DNA from: DASVDE01 sp036381235
GTDB lineage: Bacteria > Actinomycetota > Thermoleophilia > Solirubrobacterales > 70-9
Assembly (NCBI GenBank): GCA_036381235.1
Contig: DASVDE010000002.1
Coordinates: 1-64,000, forward strand
Length of the DNA stretch: 64,000 bases
Reading direction: 5' to 3'
In this document: positions 8,898 through 15,681 of the stretch, piece by piece
Layout of the letters: every line of letters starts with the position of its first letter
Numbering within the stretch: position 1 is the stretch's first letter
The notes under the pieces: generated by a model
Told to the model about the DNA's origin: nothing
Seen by the model: the letters and a program-made list of their open reading frames with translations, nothing else
The model's database searches: none
Made by a program: the position numbers and the translations under genes

Positions 8898-8923
8898 CGG
8901 CAGCTCCTTGCAGACGGCGGGAA

Positions 8924-8996
8924 TGGGCGTAACTGGGCTCGAACCAGTGACCTCCAGCTTGTCGAGCTGGCGCTCTCCCAACTGAGCTATACGCCC
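8924..8996 (-). tRNA. tRNA-Val (GAC anticodon)
   Basis: A 73-base cloverleaf on the minus strand: acceptor GGGCGTA pairs with TACGCCC, D-arm GCTC/GAGC, anticodon stem CCAGC/GCTGG, T-arm ACTGG/CCAGT with loop TTCGAGC, discriminator A. The anticodon loop reads TCGACAA, giving GAC at 34-36. Position 33 is C rather than the near-universal T. No CCA is encoded after the discriminator, so it must be added by the CCA-adding enzyme. Confidence 0.93.
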
Positions 8997-9236
8997 GGGA
9001 TATCTGAATCTAGCAGCGCGCAGGCGAGGAGCGACGCCTGTCGAAACCATGGATCGAGGGCATAAGAAAATCGCTCAAGTTCATCGCTGCAAGAGCCGAT
9101 GCACCTTGTGCAACTTTCCAGCGAACGCGGTGTTTATTTATCTACAGTCGCCAAGCACCGGCGCACAACTTCAAAGGCTTGAGGACCGACGAGCCAGCGA
9201 CATGTATCTCTCTGGTGGTACGTCCTTCGGAAACAC

Positions 9237-9260
9237 AAGGGCCCCTTACGGGGCCCTTTT
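9237..9260 (+). terminator. Strong hairpin with short T-tract, plus-strand terminator candidate
   Basis: A nine-base stem AAGGGCCCC/GGGGCCCTT with a four-base loop is followed by a few T residues on the plus strand. It stands 23 bases before the GNAT start codon, and no convincing protein gene lies between it and tRNA-Val (8997-9236). It either ends a small plus-strand transcript or insulates the GNAT gene. Confidence 0.55.
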
Positions 9261-9282
9261 CCGTTCTCTAAGCTGACCCGCG

Positions 9283-10128
9283 ATGGTCGAAGGCAACCGC
9301 GACACCGCCTACGACCCAGCCGCGCTGGACGAGACCGAGAGGCGCTTCTGGCGCGAGATATGGGATTCGGTGCCGCCTGAAGTGGCCTCCGAGCACGGCA
9401 TCGAGCTGAAGAGCTTCGGCCCAATCCAGGCCTCGGTGGTCAGAGATCTGCCAAACGCGCGCATGCTCAACCTGGTCCTGGGCGCAGCCGAGGCGGACGC
9501 GGTCGAAGGCGGTCATCTCGAATCCGCGCTTGTTTGGGCCGAGGCGCAGGACGTCAACTTCTACGTGCCTGTGTCGCCGAAGGCGCCCGCCGCCGAGGCG
9601 ACGGAGGATCTGCTGCAGCGCCGCGGCTACGAGCACGGCTATGCCTGGATGAAGTTCGTGCGAGACGCCTCCCCGCCGAACATGCCCGAGCCCGATGGGG
9701 TCGAGGTGCGGGAGCTCTCCCGGGGAGAAGGTGAGCCCCTGGGGCGCATCGGCGCCGCGGGCTTCGAAATGCCGCCCTGGGCAGCCACCCTCTTCAGCGA
9801 CCTGCCCGGACGACCTGGCTGGCGCTGCTACGTCGCCGTGATCGACGACGAGCCCCAAGCCTGCGCCGCGATGCTCATCAACGACCACGTGGCCGAGTTC
9901 GGCATCGCCGCAACCCTCGAGTCCGCTCGCGGCCGAGGCTGCCAATCGGCCCTGCTCCACCGCCGCATCGTCGACGCAGCAGAGGCCAGCTGCCACACCC
10001 TCTTCGTCGAGACCGGCGAACGCACCGCCGACCGCCCCTCGGCCAGCTACCGCAACATCCTCCGCGCCGGCTTCAAAGAGGCCTACCTGCGCCCCAACTG
10101 GCAACGAGCCGCTAAGGACGGTCGATGA
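9283..10128 (+). CDS. GNAT-family N-acetyltransferase
   Basis: A 281-residue protein. The C-terminal half shows the GNAT fold: CYVAVIDDEPQACAAMLIND for the central strands, then EFGIAATLESARGRGCQSALLHRRI, which is motif A with the acetyl-CoA pyrophosphate-binding R/Q-x-x-G-x-G/A pattern (GRGCQSA), and the ETGERTADRPSASYRNILRAGFKE segment typical of GNAT ends. The N-terminal half may be a degenerate second GNAT domain. Substrate unknown. It is the last gene before the frameshifted VOC gene and the tRNA-Cys island. Confidence 0.82.
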   Translation: MVEGNRDTAYDPAALDETERRFWREIWDSVPPEVASEHGIELKSFGPIQASVVRDLPNARMLNLVLGAAEADAVEGGHLESALVWAEAQDVNFYVPVSPKAPAAEATEDLLQRRGYEHGYAWMKFVRDASPPNMPEPDGVEVRELSRGEGEPLGRIGAAGFEMPPWAATLFSDLPGRPGWRCYVAVIDDEPQACAAMLINDHVAEFGIAATLESARGRGCQSALLHRRIVDAAEASCHTLFVETGERTADRPSASYRNILRAGFKEAYLRPNWQRAAKDGR

Positions 10129-10135
10129 GGTTGAC

Positions 10136-10571
10136 TCAGCCGATCTTCTCCGCCAGCTCGACGATGATCCCCTCGGGGCCACGGACGTAGCAGAGCCGAT
10201 AGCTGTCCTCGTATTGCTCGAGCTCGCCGATGAGCTCAGCACCGCGAGCTCGCAGGCCGGCAACTGCGGCGTCGATGTCTTCGACGGCGAATGCGACATG
10301 GCGGATGCCCGGTGTGTTCGCCGGCGCGTACCCGTTGCCACCCTGGGTCGACGGCGTGTGGAATTTCGCCAGCTCGTCGCCCGTGGCCGTCCGGAGTCTG
10401 CAGCATGGCGATCTCCGCCCCGACGTCGTCGAGCCCCACGACGCGGTCCACCCAGCTGCCCTCGACCGACTCTTCGCCCCGCAGTTCGAGTCCAAGTTCG
10501 ACGAAGAACTCGATTGCGGCTGCGAGGTCGTCAACCACGACGCCAACGTGGTCCATCCGCTCGATCGCCAT
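10136..10571 (-). pseudogene. VOC-family protein gene with a +1 frameshift
   Basis: The ATG at 10571 opens a frame reading MAIERMDHVGVVVDDLAAAI and continuing to MLQTPDGHGR, the first half of a common small VOC protein. The second half (ELAKFHTP, then PGIRHVAFAVEDIDAAVAGL and YVRGPEGIIVELAEKIG) is read in the next frame. The 436-base length is one more than a multiple of three, so a single inserted base near 10378-10382 explains the break. Both halves are well preserved, so the mutation is recent or a sequencing error. Its 3' end faces the GNAT gene seven bases away. Confidence 0.8.
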
Positions 10572-10670
10572 GCGCTCGATGGTACGAAACATCGGCCGCG
10601 CGGTCGTCAAAGTGCCGCTGCACCTGAGCCATATCGCAACCGACCGAGAAGCCGGAAGCCGTTGAATTCG

Positions 10671-10719
10671 GGGGAAGGCGCCTACCGGAATCGAACCGGT
10701 GTAAACGGCTTTGCAGGCC
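10671..10719. repeat. Left attachment repeat (duplicate of tRNA-Cys 3' half)
   Basis: These 49 bases are identical to 15590-15638, which covers the 3' part of the intact tRNA-Cys gene from the anticodon region to just past the discriminator. Beyond base 10719 the sequence no longer fits a tRNA, so this copy is a fragment. A duplicated tRNA 3' end at the far side of a region holding an integrase is the standard mark of tyrosine-recombinase integration. Confidence 0.9.
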
Positions 10720-10745
10720 CACAAGTAGGGGCTGAACGGGCTTGT

Positions 10746-11474
10746 TCAAGCGGTGTCATCGTCCGGTGTGCCAGTTTGTGCGCCAGTGGCGCGTCTTTCT
10801 GCGTCCTCCCTCAACCTGCGATGGGCCTTCATGCGCTTGCTCGTTCTGGCGCTCTCGTCGCGAGCTTGCTCGGGCGTCAGGGTAAGCAAGCCCCCACTTC
10901 CGCCTCGCCCCCACTTTTCCATCATGGTGCGCGTCCGCTTGAACTCTTCGTAGATGTCGTCCAGGCCATGGTTGGTAACGAACTGCATGTTCATGTACTG
11001 GTCCAGGTCCAGGTCGTACGTCTCGGTGAATTCCCGCTTCCGCTGCTCGTCCGCGTAGTGGACCGTTGCCGTGTAAGTCATTGGGAGGTCTGGACGTTCT
11101 TCGTTCCGCCGAAAACTCATGTCGAAAAAGGTCCGCAGCTTCTTGCCGGGGGGTAAGGACGCGATGCCCTCATTGAGCATCTTGAGCTTGCTTACCTCAA
11201 CGTCGATCGCGCTCTCCAAGGGCGGCTCGATAGCGATCTGAACGTCCCGAGCGAGCGAGGTCCCCATGTTCGTCACTTCGAAGAAGAGCAGGTAGCCCTT
11301 GCTCTCGTCTATGTCGAAATCCACGACCACAAACGGGCGGTTCCGCTCCAACCGGAGCCTGCGGGCCTCCAGCACCTGCCACCCTGCAACCGCAGCGGCG
11401 ACCAGAAGAACGCCGAGCTGGGCCGCGACTAGGAAGACCTGCCATTCGTCTGTCCACGTGACCGGGTTGCCCAC
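10746..11474 (-). CDS. Island membrane-anchored protein, unknown function
   Basis: The 242-residue protein has one N-terminal transmembrane helix (about residues 12-32, FLVAAQLGVLLVAAAVAGW), a basic patch (LEARRLRLERNRP), then a beta-rich domain with FEVTNMGTSLARDVQIAIEPP resembling the 'relationship to neighbouring groups' type of immunoglobulin-like domain, and a charged helical tail. I do not recognise a named family. It follows the phosphoribosyltransferase gene on the same strand with a 42-base gap and may be co-transcribed with the DprA-like pair. A second island protein at 14245 shares the layout of helix plus beta domain. Confidence 0.72.
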   Translation of the reverse strand: MGNPVTWTDEWQVFLVAAQLGVLLVAAAVAGWQVLEARRLRLERNRPFVVVDFDIDESKGYLLFFEVTNMGTSLARDVQIAIEPPLESAIDVEVSKLKMLNEGIASLPPGKKLRTFFDMSFRRNEERPDLPMTYTATVHYADEQRKREFTETYDLDLDQYMNMQFVTNHGLDDIYEEFKRTRTMMEKWGRGGSGGLLTLTPEQARDESARTSKRMKAHRRLREDAERRATGAQTGTPDDDTA

Positions 11475-11516
11475 GGGGATACGGTGTCAGGCCGCCCGGA
11501 TGCAATCCCGCCGCGC

Positions 11517-12269
11517 TCAGGCCCCGTGCACAGCGCAGGTCTCCCAGTCAAATACCCGCGGGAGGGCGTCGAAGCGGTCCTCCGAAGTTTCGTCGTCGTT
11601 GATCTTCCAGTCTCTGTGGAAATGTCGGCCGATAACGATCATGCCCACGTGGTGGGCACCCGCCTGGAGCAACGCCTGACCCGCCGACTGGGCGTGCCCG
11701 CCCCTCACCCACGTGTCGTCGATCAGAAGCACCGATGCCCCCTTCAGCGACTCAGCTGAGGCGTATTTCCGGGCATCGAACCCACGCCCTGGCTCTACCT
11801 CTCCGGTGGCTCGCAAGACGCGTTGGAACCGGCCCTCAAACGGCTTGCACCATTCCACCATCTGTCGAAGGTTGCCGCGCTCCTCATCGCGCTCCGGGGT
11901 GCTTGACGGCACGGTCGTCACCAGATCGAAGCTCTCCACCCCCGTGGCGCGGGCGACGCAGGCCTCGTGGGCGTCGGCGAACCGCCACAGAATCGCAGTG
12001 AGACGAGCAAGCGGATACCCCTGCGCCGAGGTCGGCTCCTCCTTGTAGGCCCGCAGCGCCGTATGCATCTGCCCGATGTGTTCGCTGTAGGTGATCGGCA
12101 CTACCGCGTCGAGAGCCTCTGACTGCGCGAGACAGGGGTAGCAAACCGAGTACTGGGGGTCGATGAAGGTATGGCAGGTGTTGCACACCCCGGCGCCCGC
12201 CGGGAGCACGTTTCGCATCGCGCTTGCATACGTCTCGCTGGCCTCGGTGACTGTCAGGCGCTCAGCCAT
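11517..12269 (-). CDS. ComF-like phosphoribosyltransferase with zinc finger, possible ShosT-type effector
   Basis: A 250-residue protein. Four cysteines in two CxxC pairs (C29, C32, C43, C46) form a zinc finger like that of ComF. ALRAYKEE near 71 and DLVTTVPSSTPERDEERGN near 115-133 match ComF elements. The PRPP-binding loop is at about 182-193, LLIDDTWVRGGHA, where the usual TTGAT of active enzymes is changed to VRGGH while both aspartates remain. It lies 19 bases after the DprA-like gene in the same direction. A PRTase-DprA pair is the composition of the ShosTA toxin-antitoxin system; by that analogy this would be the toxin. The alternative is an orphan ComF relative. Confidence 0.8.
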   Translation of the reverse strand: MAERLTVTEASETYASAMRNVLPAGAGVCNTCHTFIDPQYSVCYPCLAQSEALDAVVPITYSEHIGQMHTALRAYKEEPTSAQGYPLARLTAILWRFADAHEACVARATGVESFDLVTTVPSSTPERDEERGNLRQMVEWCKPFEGRFQRVLRATGEVEPGRGFDARKYASAESLKGASVLLIDDTWVRGGHAQSAGQALLQAGAHHVGMIVIGRHFHRDWKINDDETSEDRFDALPRVFDWETCAVHGA

Positions 12270-12288
12270 CGGCCGAGTCTAGAAGCAG

Positions 12289-13215
12289 CTAGCCGCTGAG
12301 GATCAGATCCGCCGAGTAGAGGCGCTCAAGGTGAGCGACTACTTCCTCTCCGCTGGACACCACGTAGGCCCCCGGCCGCTTTGCGAAGCCCTGTGCCCAT
12401 TTGTGGACGAGCAGCGACTCCATGAGAAAGGCGGGGCGGCCGTGTTCAAGCGCGAGCCGGGCCTGCATTCTCGCTCCGCTTGTGTGGGAGGCCTCCATGA
12501 CGACGGTGGCGCGGGCAAAGCCCGACATCACCGCGTTCCGCTGCGGGAACGTCCATCTACGTGGTTCCTGGCCCGGCCAGAACTGCGAAATCACAGCACT
12601 CTCAGTCGCAAGGCGCTCCTGCAATGCCGCGTTCTGTTTCGGGAAGCTGTGGCGGAGACCCGTTCCGATGACCGCGACGGTGCGAGCCCCTAGATCAAGT
12701 GCGGCTGTGTGGGCGGCCGTGTCAATGCCAGCGGCGAGGCCGCTGGCGATGACGTGATCGGCGCTCACCAGCTCCCCGACGACGCTTCTAGTCAGAGCCA
12801 GGGCGTCCTCGCTCGCCTTGCGCGTCCCCACCACAGCGACGGAGCGCTGGTCTGCCTCGAGGAGCCTGCCGCGAACGAACAGAACAGGAGGCCTGTCGTG
12901 CACAGTGCGGAGGTTGAGCGGGTAGGCCTGGTCGAGCACGGTGATTAGGTCGATGCCTTCTTTGGCCCAGGCATGGACCTTGTCTTCCAGATCGTCGAGT
13001 GAGACTGACGCCTTCTCCACCTCAAACAGGCGCTGCTCAGCATCCGAGTCGATACTGCGGAGCAGAGACAGGGCGCTGCCCTCCTCCTCGATCGCGCCAG
13101 CAAGCCTGTTCCAAGGGAGGGCATGACGAGCGAGCAGGGCGAGAATGGCGGCCCTCTCGCGCACACTCACGAGAGTTTCGCTAACGAACATACGTTCGGA
13201 TTCTACCTGGGCCAT
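12289..13215 (-). CDS. DprA/Smf-like protein, possible ShosA-type partner
   Basis: A 308-residue protein with the Rossmann-like Smf domain: AVVGTRKAS (127-135), ASGLAAGIDTAAHTAALDLG (157-176), VIGTGLRHSFPKQN and WTFPQRNAVMSGFARATVVMEASHTSGA (221-248). The C-terminal winged helix of housekeeping DprA is missing or reduced. It differs clearly from the chromosomal dprA in this window at 32940-34067 and is immediately followed by the PRTase gene, so a paired role in immunity or toxin control is more likely than a role in transformation. Starts at 13215 (MAQVESERM) or 13191 (MFVSETL) are both possible; neither has a strong ribosome-binding site. The start overlaps the end of the integrase remnant. 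Confidence 0.82.
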   Translation of the reverse strand: MAQVESERMFVSETLVSVRERAAILALLARHALPWNRLAGAIEEEGSALSLLRSIDSDAEQRLFEVEKASVSLDDLEDKVHAWAKEGIDLITVLDQAYPLNLRTVHDRPPVLFVRGRLLEADQRSVAVVGTRKASEDALALTRSVVGELVSADHVIASGLAAGIDTAAHTAALDLGARTVAVIGTGLRHSFPKQNAALQERLATESAVISQFWPGQEPRRWTFPQRNAVMSGFARATVVMEASHTSGARMQARLALEHGRPAFLMESLLVHKWAQGFAKRPGAYVVSSGEEVVAHLERLYSADLILSG

Positions 13216-14030
13216 CGGATAGACGGTACCCGCCGCTGCTCGTCTGCCACCCCTGGGGCTGCGTGATGGAGGCCCCATTTCGCTCCCCGTAGACCATGCG
13301 TGCGCTGGCCATCGGCGGCAATAGTGTCCGAGCCGCCGGACGGTATTTGAGTCTGAGTGGGAACAGCCAGGAAGGCATCAGGCCGTGCCGTGGCCTCAGT
13401 CTCGGCCCCACGCATCAGATGGCCATACAGGTCGAACGTCACCTTGATGCTGCTGTGGCCCATGAACGCGGAAAGAGCCTTGGCATTGACGCCCGCGGCG
13501 ATCCGCAGTCGGTGCTCCACCAGTGCATCGCGGAGCGCCTCCGGAATCGGCGTCGAGCGCCGCGACGTAGCCGTCTTCGGAGCTATGGCCGCCATCCTTC
13601 GGGTCCCAGCTCGGTCACGCGGATCGTCCCGCCCGCCAGGTCTACGTTCCGCCACCGCAGCGCCCGAAGCTCGCCGTACTGCAGGCCCGCGTAGAGGGCC
13701 GTGGCCCACAGGCGCGGTCATCGTCCGGGACGGCGGCCACCAGAGCGCCGGCCCCTCCCCCACCCACTGGTCAACTAGTTCTTGCAGATCGCTGGTCGTC
13801 ACCGCCAGCTTGTGCTGACCCAGCACCGGCAGCACTCGGTCTTTCAGCGCCTGCCGGTAGCCGCGCAGTGTCGCGGGCTTGTAGGGCTGGCCCTTGCCGT
13901 TGAGGATCTCCCCCACCTCAGCTCCGGCCACCCAGGCATCCGCGGCCTCGCGCACTGTCGTCGCCGCTGGCGCCCGCAGGCTGCCGCGATCCAGCGCCCG
14001 CTTCGCGTCGGCCTCTACTGCCTGGAACAC
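13203..14030 (-). pseudogene. Tyrosine recombinase (phage-type integrase), decayed
   Basis: Pieces of a site-specific integrase are recognisable. They are the core-binding region (TVREAADAW, TLRGYRQALKDRVLP), the catalytic-domain stretch LWATALYAGLQYGELRALRW in a different frame, then PEALRDALVEHRLR, and GHSSIKVTFDLYGHLM with the terminal His and nucleophilic Tyr. At least one frameshift (about 13700) and a TAG near 13590 break it. The first catalytic Arg (GLRxGE) is Gln, and an in-frame deletion between EHRLR and IAAGVNAKALS removes the HxxR box. The N-terminal arm-binding domain is also absent. It lay next to the att repeats it presumably once used. Confidence 0.85.
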
Positions 14031-14244
14031 AGTAGACAGATTTTACGCCGGGACCGGCGGTCACTAACTGGGGACTGGAAGAGCCGCCCCCGCAAACTGC
14101 GTGAAGCTCCAGGGCCGCCCCCGGCAGAGAGCGACGCCCGCGGGAAGTGGTCTCCCCGGCGCTGTGCGTCGCCGGGCTTCCTCTGTGTCGATAATGCCGC
14201 AGGCGCAACGTGAGGCCCCGGAATCCTGCGGATAAGCTCGCGTC

Positions 14245-14976
14245 GTGGATTCGGTGGGGACATGGGTCGGCGTCGCGCTCGCTCTGCTCGGCCTGGTGGT
14301 GGCCACGCTCGCTTACGTCAAGCGGCGGCCGAAGACGCGGCTCGAGTACTTCGTCCAGACGAACTCGGCGGTCCTTCCAGCAAGCCTGCCGGAGACCTTC
14401 TCCCTCATTCACCGCGACTTGGAGGTCACCGATCCCGCGATCATGATCCTGCGCATCGTCAACACGGGCGACCGGGCGATCACGCCGCAGAGCTTCGAGA
14501 ACGACATTGTCCTCCGGCTGACCGGGGTGTCCGAGGTCATCTCCGCGACGTGCACGGCTCGCCGCCCAGAAGATCTGGAACCGACCTTCCTGCTCGACGG
14601 CGAGTGCGCCAAGCTGAAACCCATCCTCATCAACCCCGGAGACCTCATGCAGATCCAATTGCTGTCGGCGGGCCAGGCGAGCGAGGTCAGTGTCAGCGGG
14701 AGGGTCTCCGAACTTTCGATCAAGAGAAGGGATGCGCTCCCGTACCCGCCTGGATCGGGGCCGCACGGAGAACTTGAGGGTCCGGTCGACTACTTCATGT
14801 GGTTCGTTGGGATCCCTGGCTTCATTCTCGGGATCGGGGCACTTATCGCTCTCAACAACCACAACTCCGCTGTAGGGCGGATCACCGCGGCGGCAGTCGC
14901 GCTCGTTCTCACGCTGGTGATCTATCCGCTCCAACTTCGATTCTTACTTAGGCGCCGCCAAGTCTGGGACTGCTGA
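14245..14976 (+). CDS. Island membrane protein with N- and C-terminal helices, unknown function
   Basis: A 243-residue protein starting at GTG 14245. It has an N-terminal transmembrane helix (about 5-24, VGVALALLGLVVATLAYV), a soluble beta-rich middle (IMILRIVNTGDRAITPQSFEND and DLMQIQLLSAG) and two C-terminal helices (about 182-202 and 212-235). I recognise no family. Its layout parallels the other island membrane protein at 10746-11474, with a predicted immunoglobulin-like domain on a membrane anchor. It diverges from the broken integrase gene. A role as a membrane component of an island-encoded system is inference only. Confidence 0.72.
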   Translation: MDSVGTWVGVALALLGLVVATLAYVKRRPKTRLEYFVQTNSAVLPASLPETFSLIHRDLEVTDPAIMILRIVNTGDRAITPQSFENDIVLRLTGVSEVISATCTARRPEDLEPTFLLDGECAKLKPILINPGDLMQIQLLSAGQASEVSVSGRVSELSIKRRDALPYPPGSGPHGELEGPVDYFMWFVGIPGFILGIGALIALNNHNSAVGRITAAAVALVLTLVIYPLQLRFLLRRRQVWDC

Positions 14977-15156
14977 GTCCCCTCCCCGCCCCTCGGTAGT
15001 TCGCGTGCACCTAGACGCCTCCCTGGGGGCGGACAGCAGCCCTGCATCAGTGCCGCTGTCCAGCCGCACCGCGGTTCCATCTGAGGCGCTGGATACGTTG
15101 ATTTTGGAGTAGTAGCCGCTCAGGCTGCCGAAATTGAATACAGAAGAATAGAAGCG

Positions 15157-15456
15157 ATGAACACCATCCAGATCAACTACGACCTCATTGAGCCGGGGCG
15201 CACCTACAAGCCCGTCCACGACTACATCAAGGCCACCGGCTTCTGGGCGCGGCCGCTCCAGTCCCTGTGGCTGATTCGCACGAACAAAAGCGCGGCCACC
15301 GTCAGGGACGAGCTGATGAAGGTCGTGGACAGCAACGACAGGGTTCTGACGTTCGACGTCACCGGGGACGCTTGGGCGACGAACTTCACGGACGCCCATG
15401 TCAAGTGGATGAAGGACCACATGGGCACCTCGACCACGATTCGCCGGGCAGCCTAG
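15157..15456 (+). CDS. Cas2-like (SinR-family) small protein, no CRISPR nearby
   Basis: The 99-residue protein opens MNTIQINYDLIEPGRTYKPV and has WLIRTNKSAATVRDELMKVV and DRVLTFDVTGDAWA segments. This is the pattern of the SinR-family branch of the Cas2/VapD fold: a single ferredoxin-like domain with an aspartate after the first strand. Length matches Cas2. No Cas1, other cas gene or repeat array occurs in the window, so it is not a CRISPR adaptation protein here. Related stand-alone proteins occur on mobile elements. It is the last gene before the intact tRNA-Cys end of the island and lies on the opposite strand to the DprA-like pair. Confidence 0.78.
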   Translation: MNTIQINYDLIEPGRTYKPVHDYIKATGFWARPLQSLWLIRTNKSAATVRDELMKVVDSNDRVLTFDVTGDAWATNFTDAHVKWMKDHMGTSTTIRRAA

Positions 15457-15486
15457 CCAGCTAGGGTCGGAGACCAACCAGCGGCC

Positions 15487-15520
15487 GTGTGCCAGTCGTG
15501 TGCCAGTGCGACTGGCACAC
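15487..15520. repeat. Inverted repeat near right island end
   Basis: Twelve bases GTGTGCCAGTCG (15487-15498) are mirrored exactly by CGACTGGCACAC (15509-15520) around a ten-base centre that itself contains TGTGCCAGTG. The motif GTGTGCCAGT also occurs once near the left end of the island (10766-10775). A second small hairpin, CCCGCTC/GAGCGGG, follows at 15558-15583. The position about 70-100 bases inside attR suits integrase arm-type binding sites, but this is inference. Confidence 0.6.
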
Positions 15521-15589
15521 AATCGGTTTCGACCGGACCCAACCGGTTCAGGCTCATCCCGCTCAGACCGCATTGAGAGCGGGATATGC

Positions 15590-15638
15590 GGGGAAGGCGC
15601 CTACCGGAATCGAACCGGTGTAAACGGCTTTGCAGGCC
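15590..15638. repeat. Right attachment repeat within tRNA-Cys
   Basis: Identical over 49 bases to 10671-10719. It covers the 3' half of the intact tRNA-Cys gene, so the tRNA stays functional after integration, as expected when an element brings its own copy of the tRNA 3' end. Confidence 0.9.
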
Positions 15639-15665
15639 GCTGCGTAGCCACTCCGCCAAGGCGCC
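15595..15665 (-). tRNA. tRNA-Cys (GCA anticodon)
   Basis: A 71-base cloverleaf on the minus strand: acceptor GGCGCCT/AGGCGCC with discriminator T, D-stem GCG-type, anticodon stem GCGGC/GCCGT with loop CTGCAAA (anticodon GCA), and T-arm CCGG/CCGG with loop TTCGATT. No CCA is encoded. It serves as the attachment site of the island to its left. Confidence 0.93.
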
Positions 15666-15681
15666 GGAGAGGGATCGAAGC

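Larger units (their letters stand above)
10671..15638. mobile_element. Integrated genetic island at tRNA-Cys, ~5.0 kb
   Basis: The island lies between two 49-bp direct repeats derived from tRNA-Cys, with the intact tRNA at the right end. It holds a decayed tyrosine integrase, a DprA-like plus ComF-like phosphoribosyltransferase gene pair, two membrane-anchored proteins and a Cas2-like protein. No transfer, capsid or replication genes are seen, so it is a small integrative island or the remnant of one. The integrase is broken, so the element is probably immobile without help. Neighbouring chromosomal genes show no link to these functions. Confidence 0.85.

Noticed and set aside
8900..9050. Minus-strand coding extension upstream of the cupin gene, with the peptide IAQLGERQLDKLEVTGSSPV
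   Set aside because: This peptide is the translation of tRNA-Val. The same kind of artefact occurs over tRNA-Cys and tRNA-Gly.
12289..13215. Second housekeeping competence DprA
   Set aside because: Motif order fits DprA, but the gene lies inside a tRNA island next to a PRTase gene, while a complete dprA adjoins comM at 32.9-34.1 kb.
13918..14934. Minus-strand open frame of about 340 codons over 14245-14976
   Set aside because: It is antisense to the island membrane protein gene, whose plus-strand translation has clear hydrophobic helices, and it shows no domain. It only partly covers the integrase remnant.
15157..15456. CRISPR adaptation module
   Set aside because: The Cas2-like protein has no cas1 or other cas genes and I saw no regularly spaced repeats in the window.
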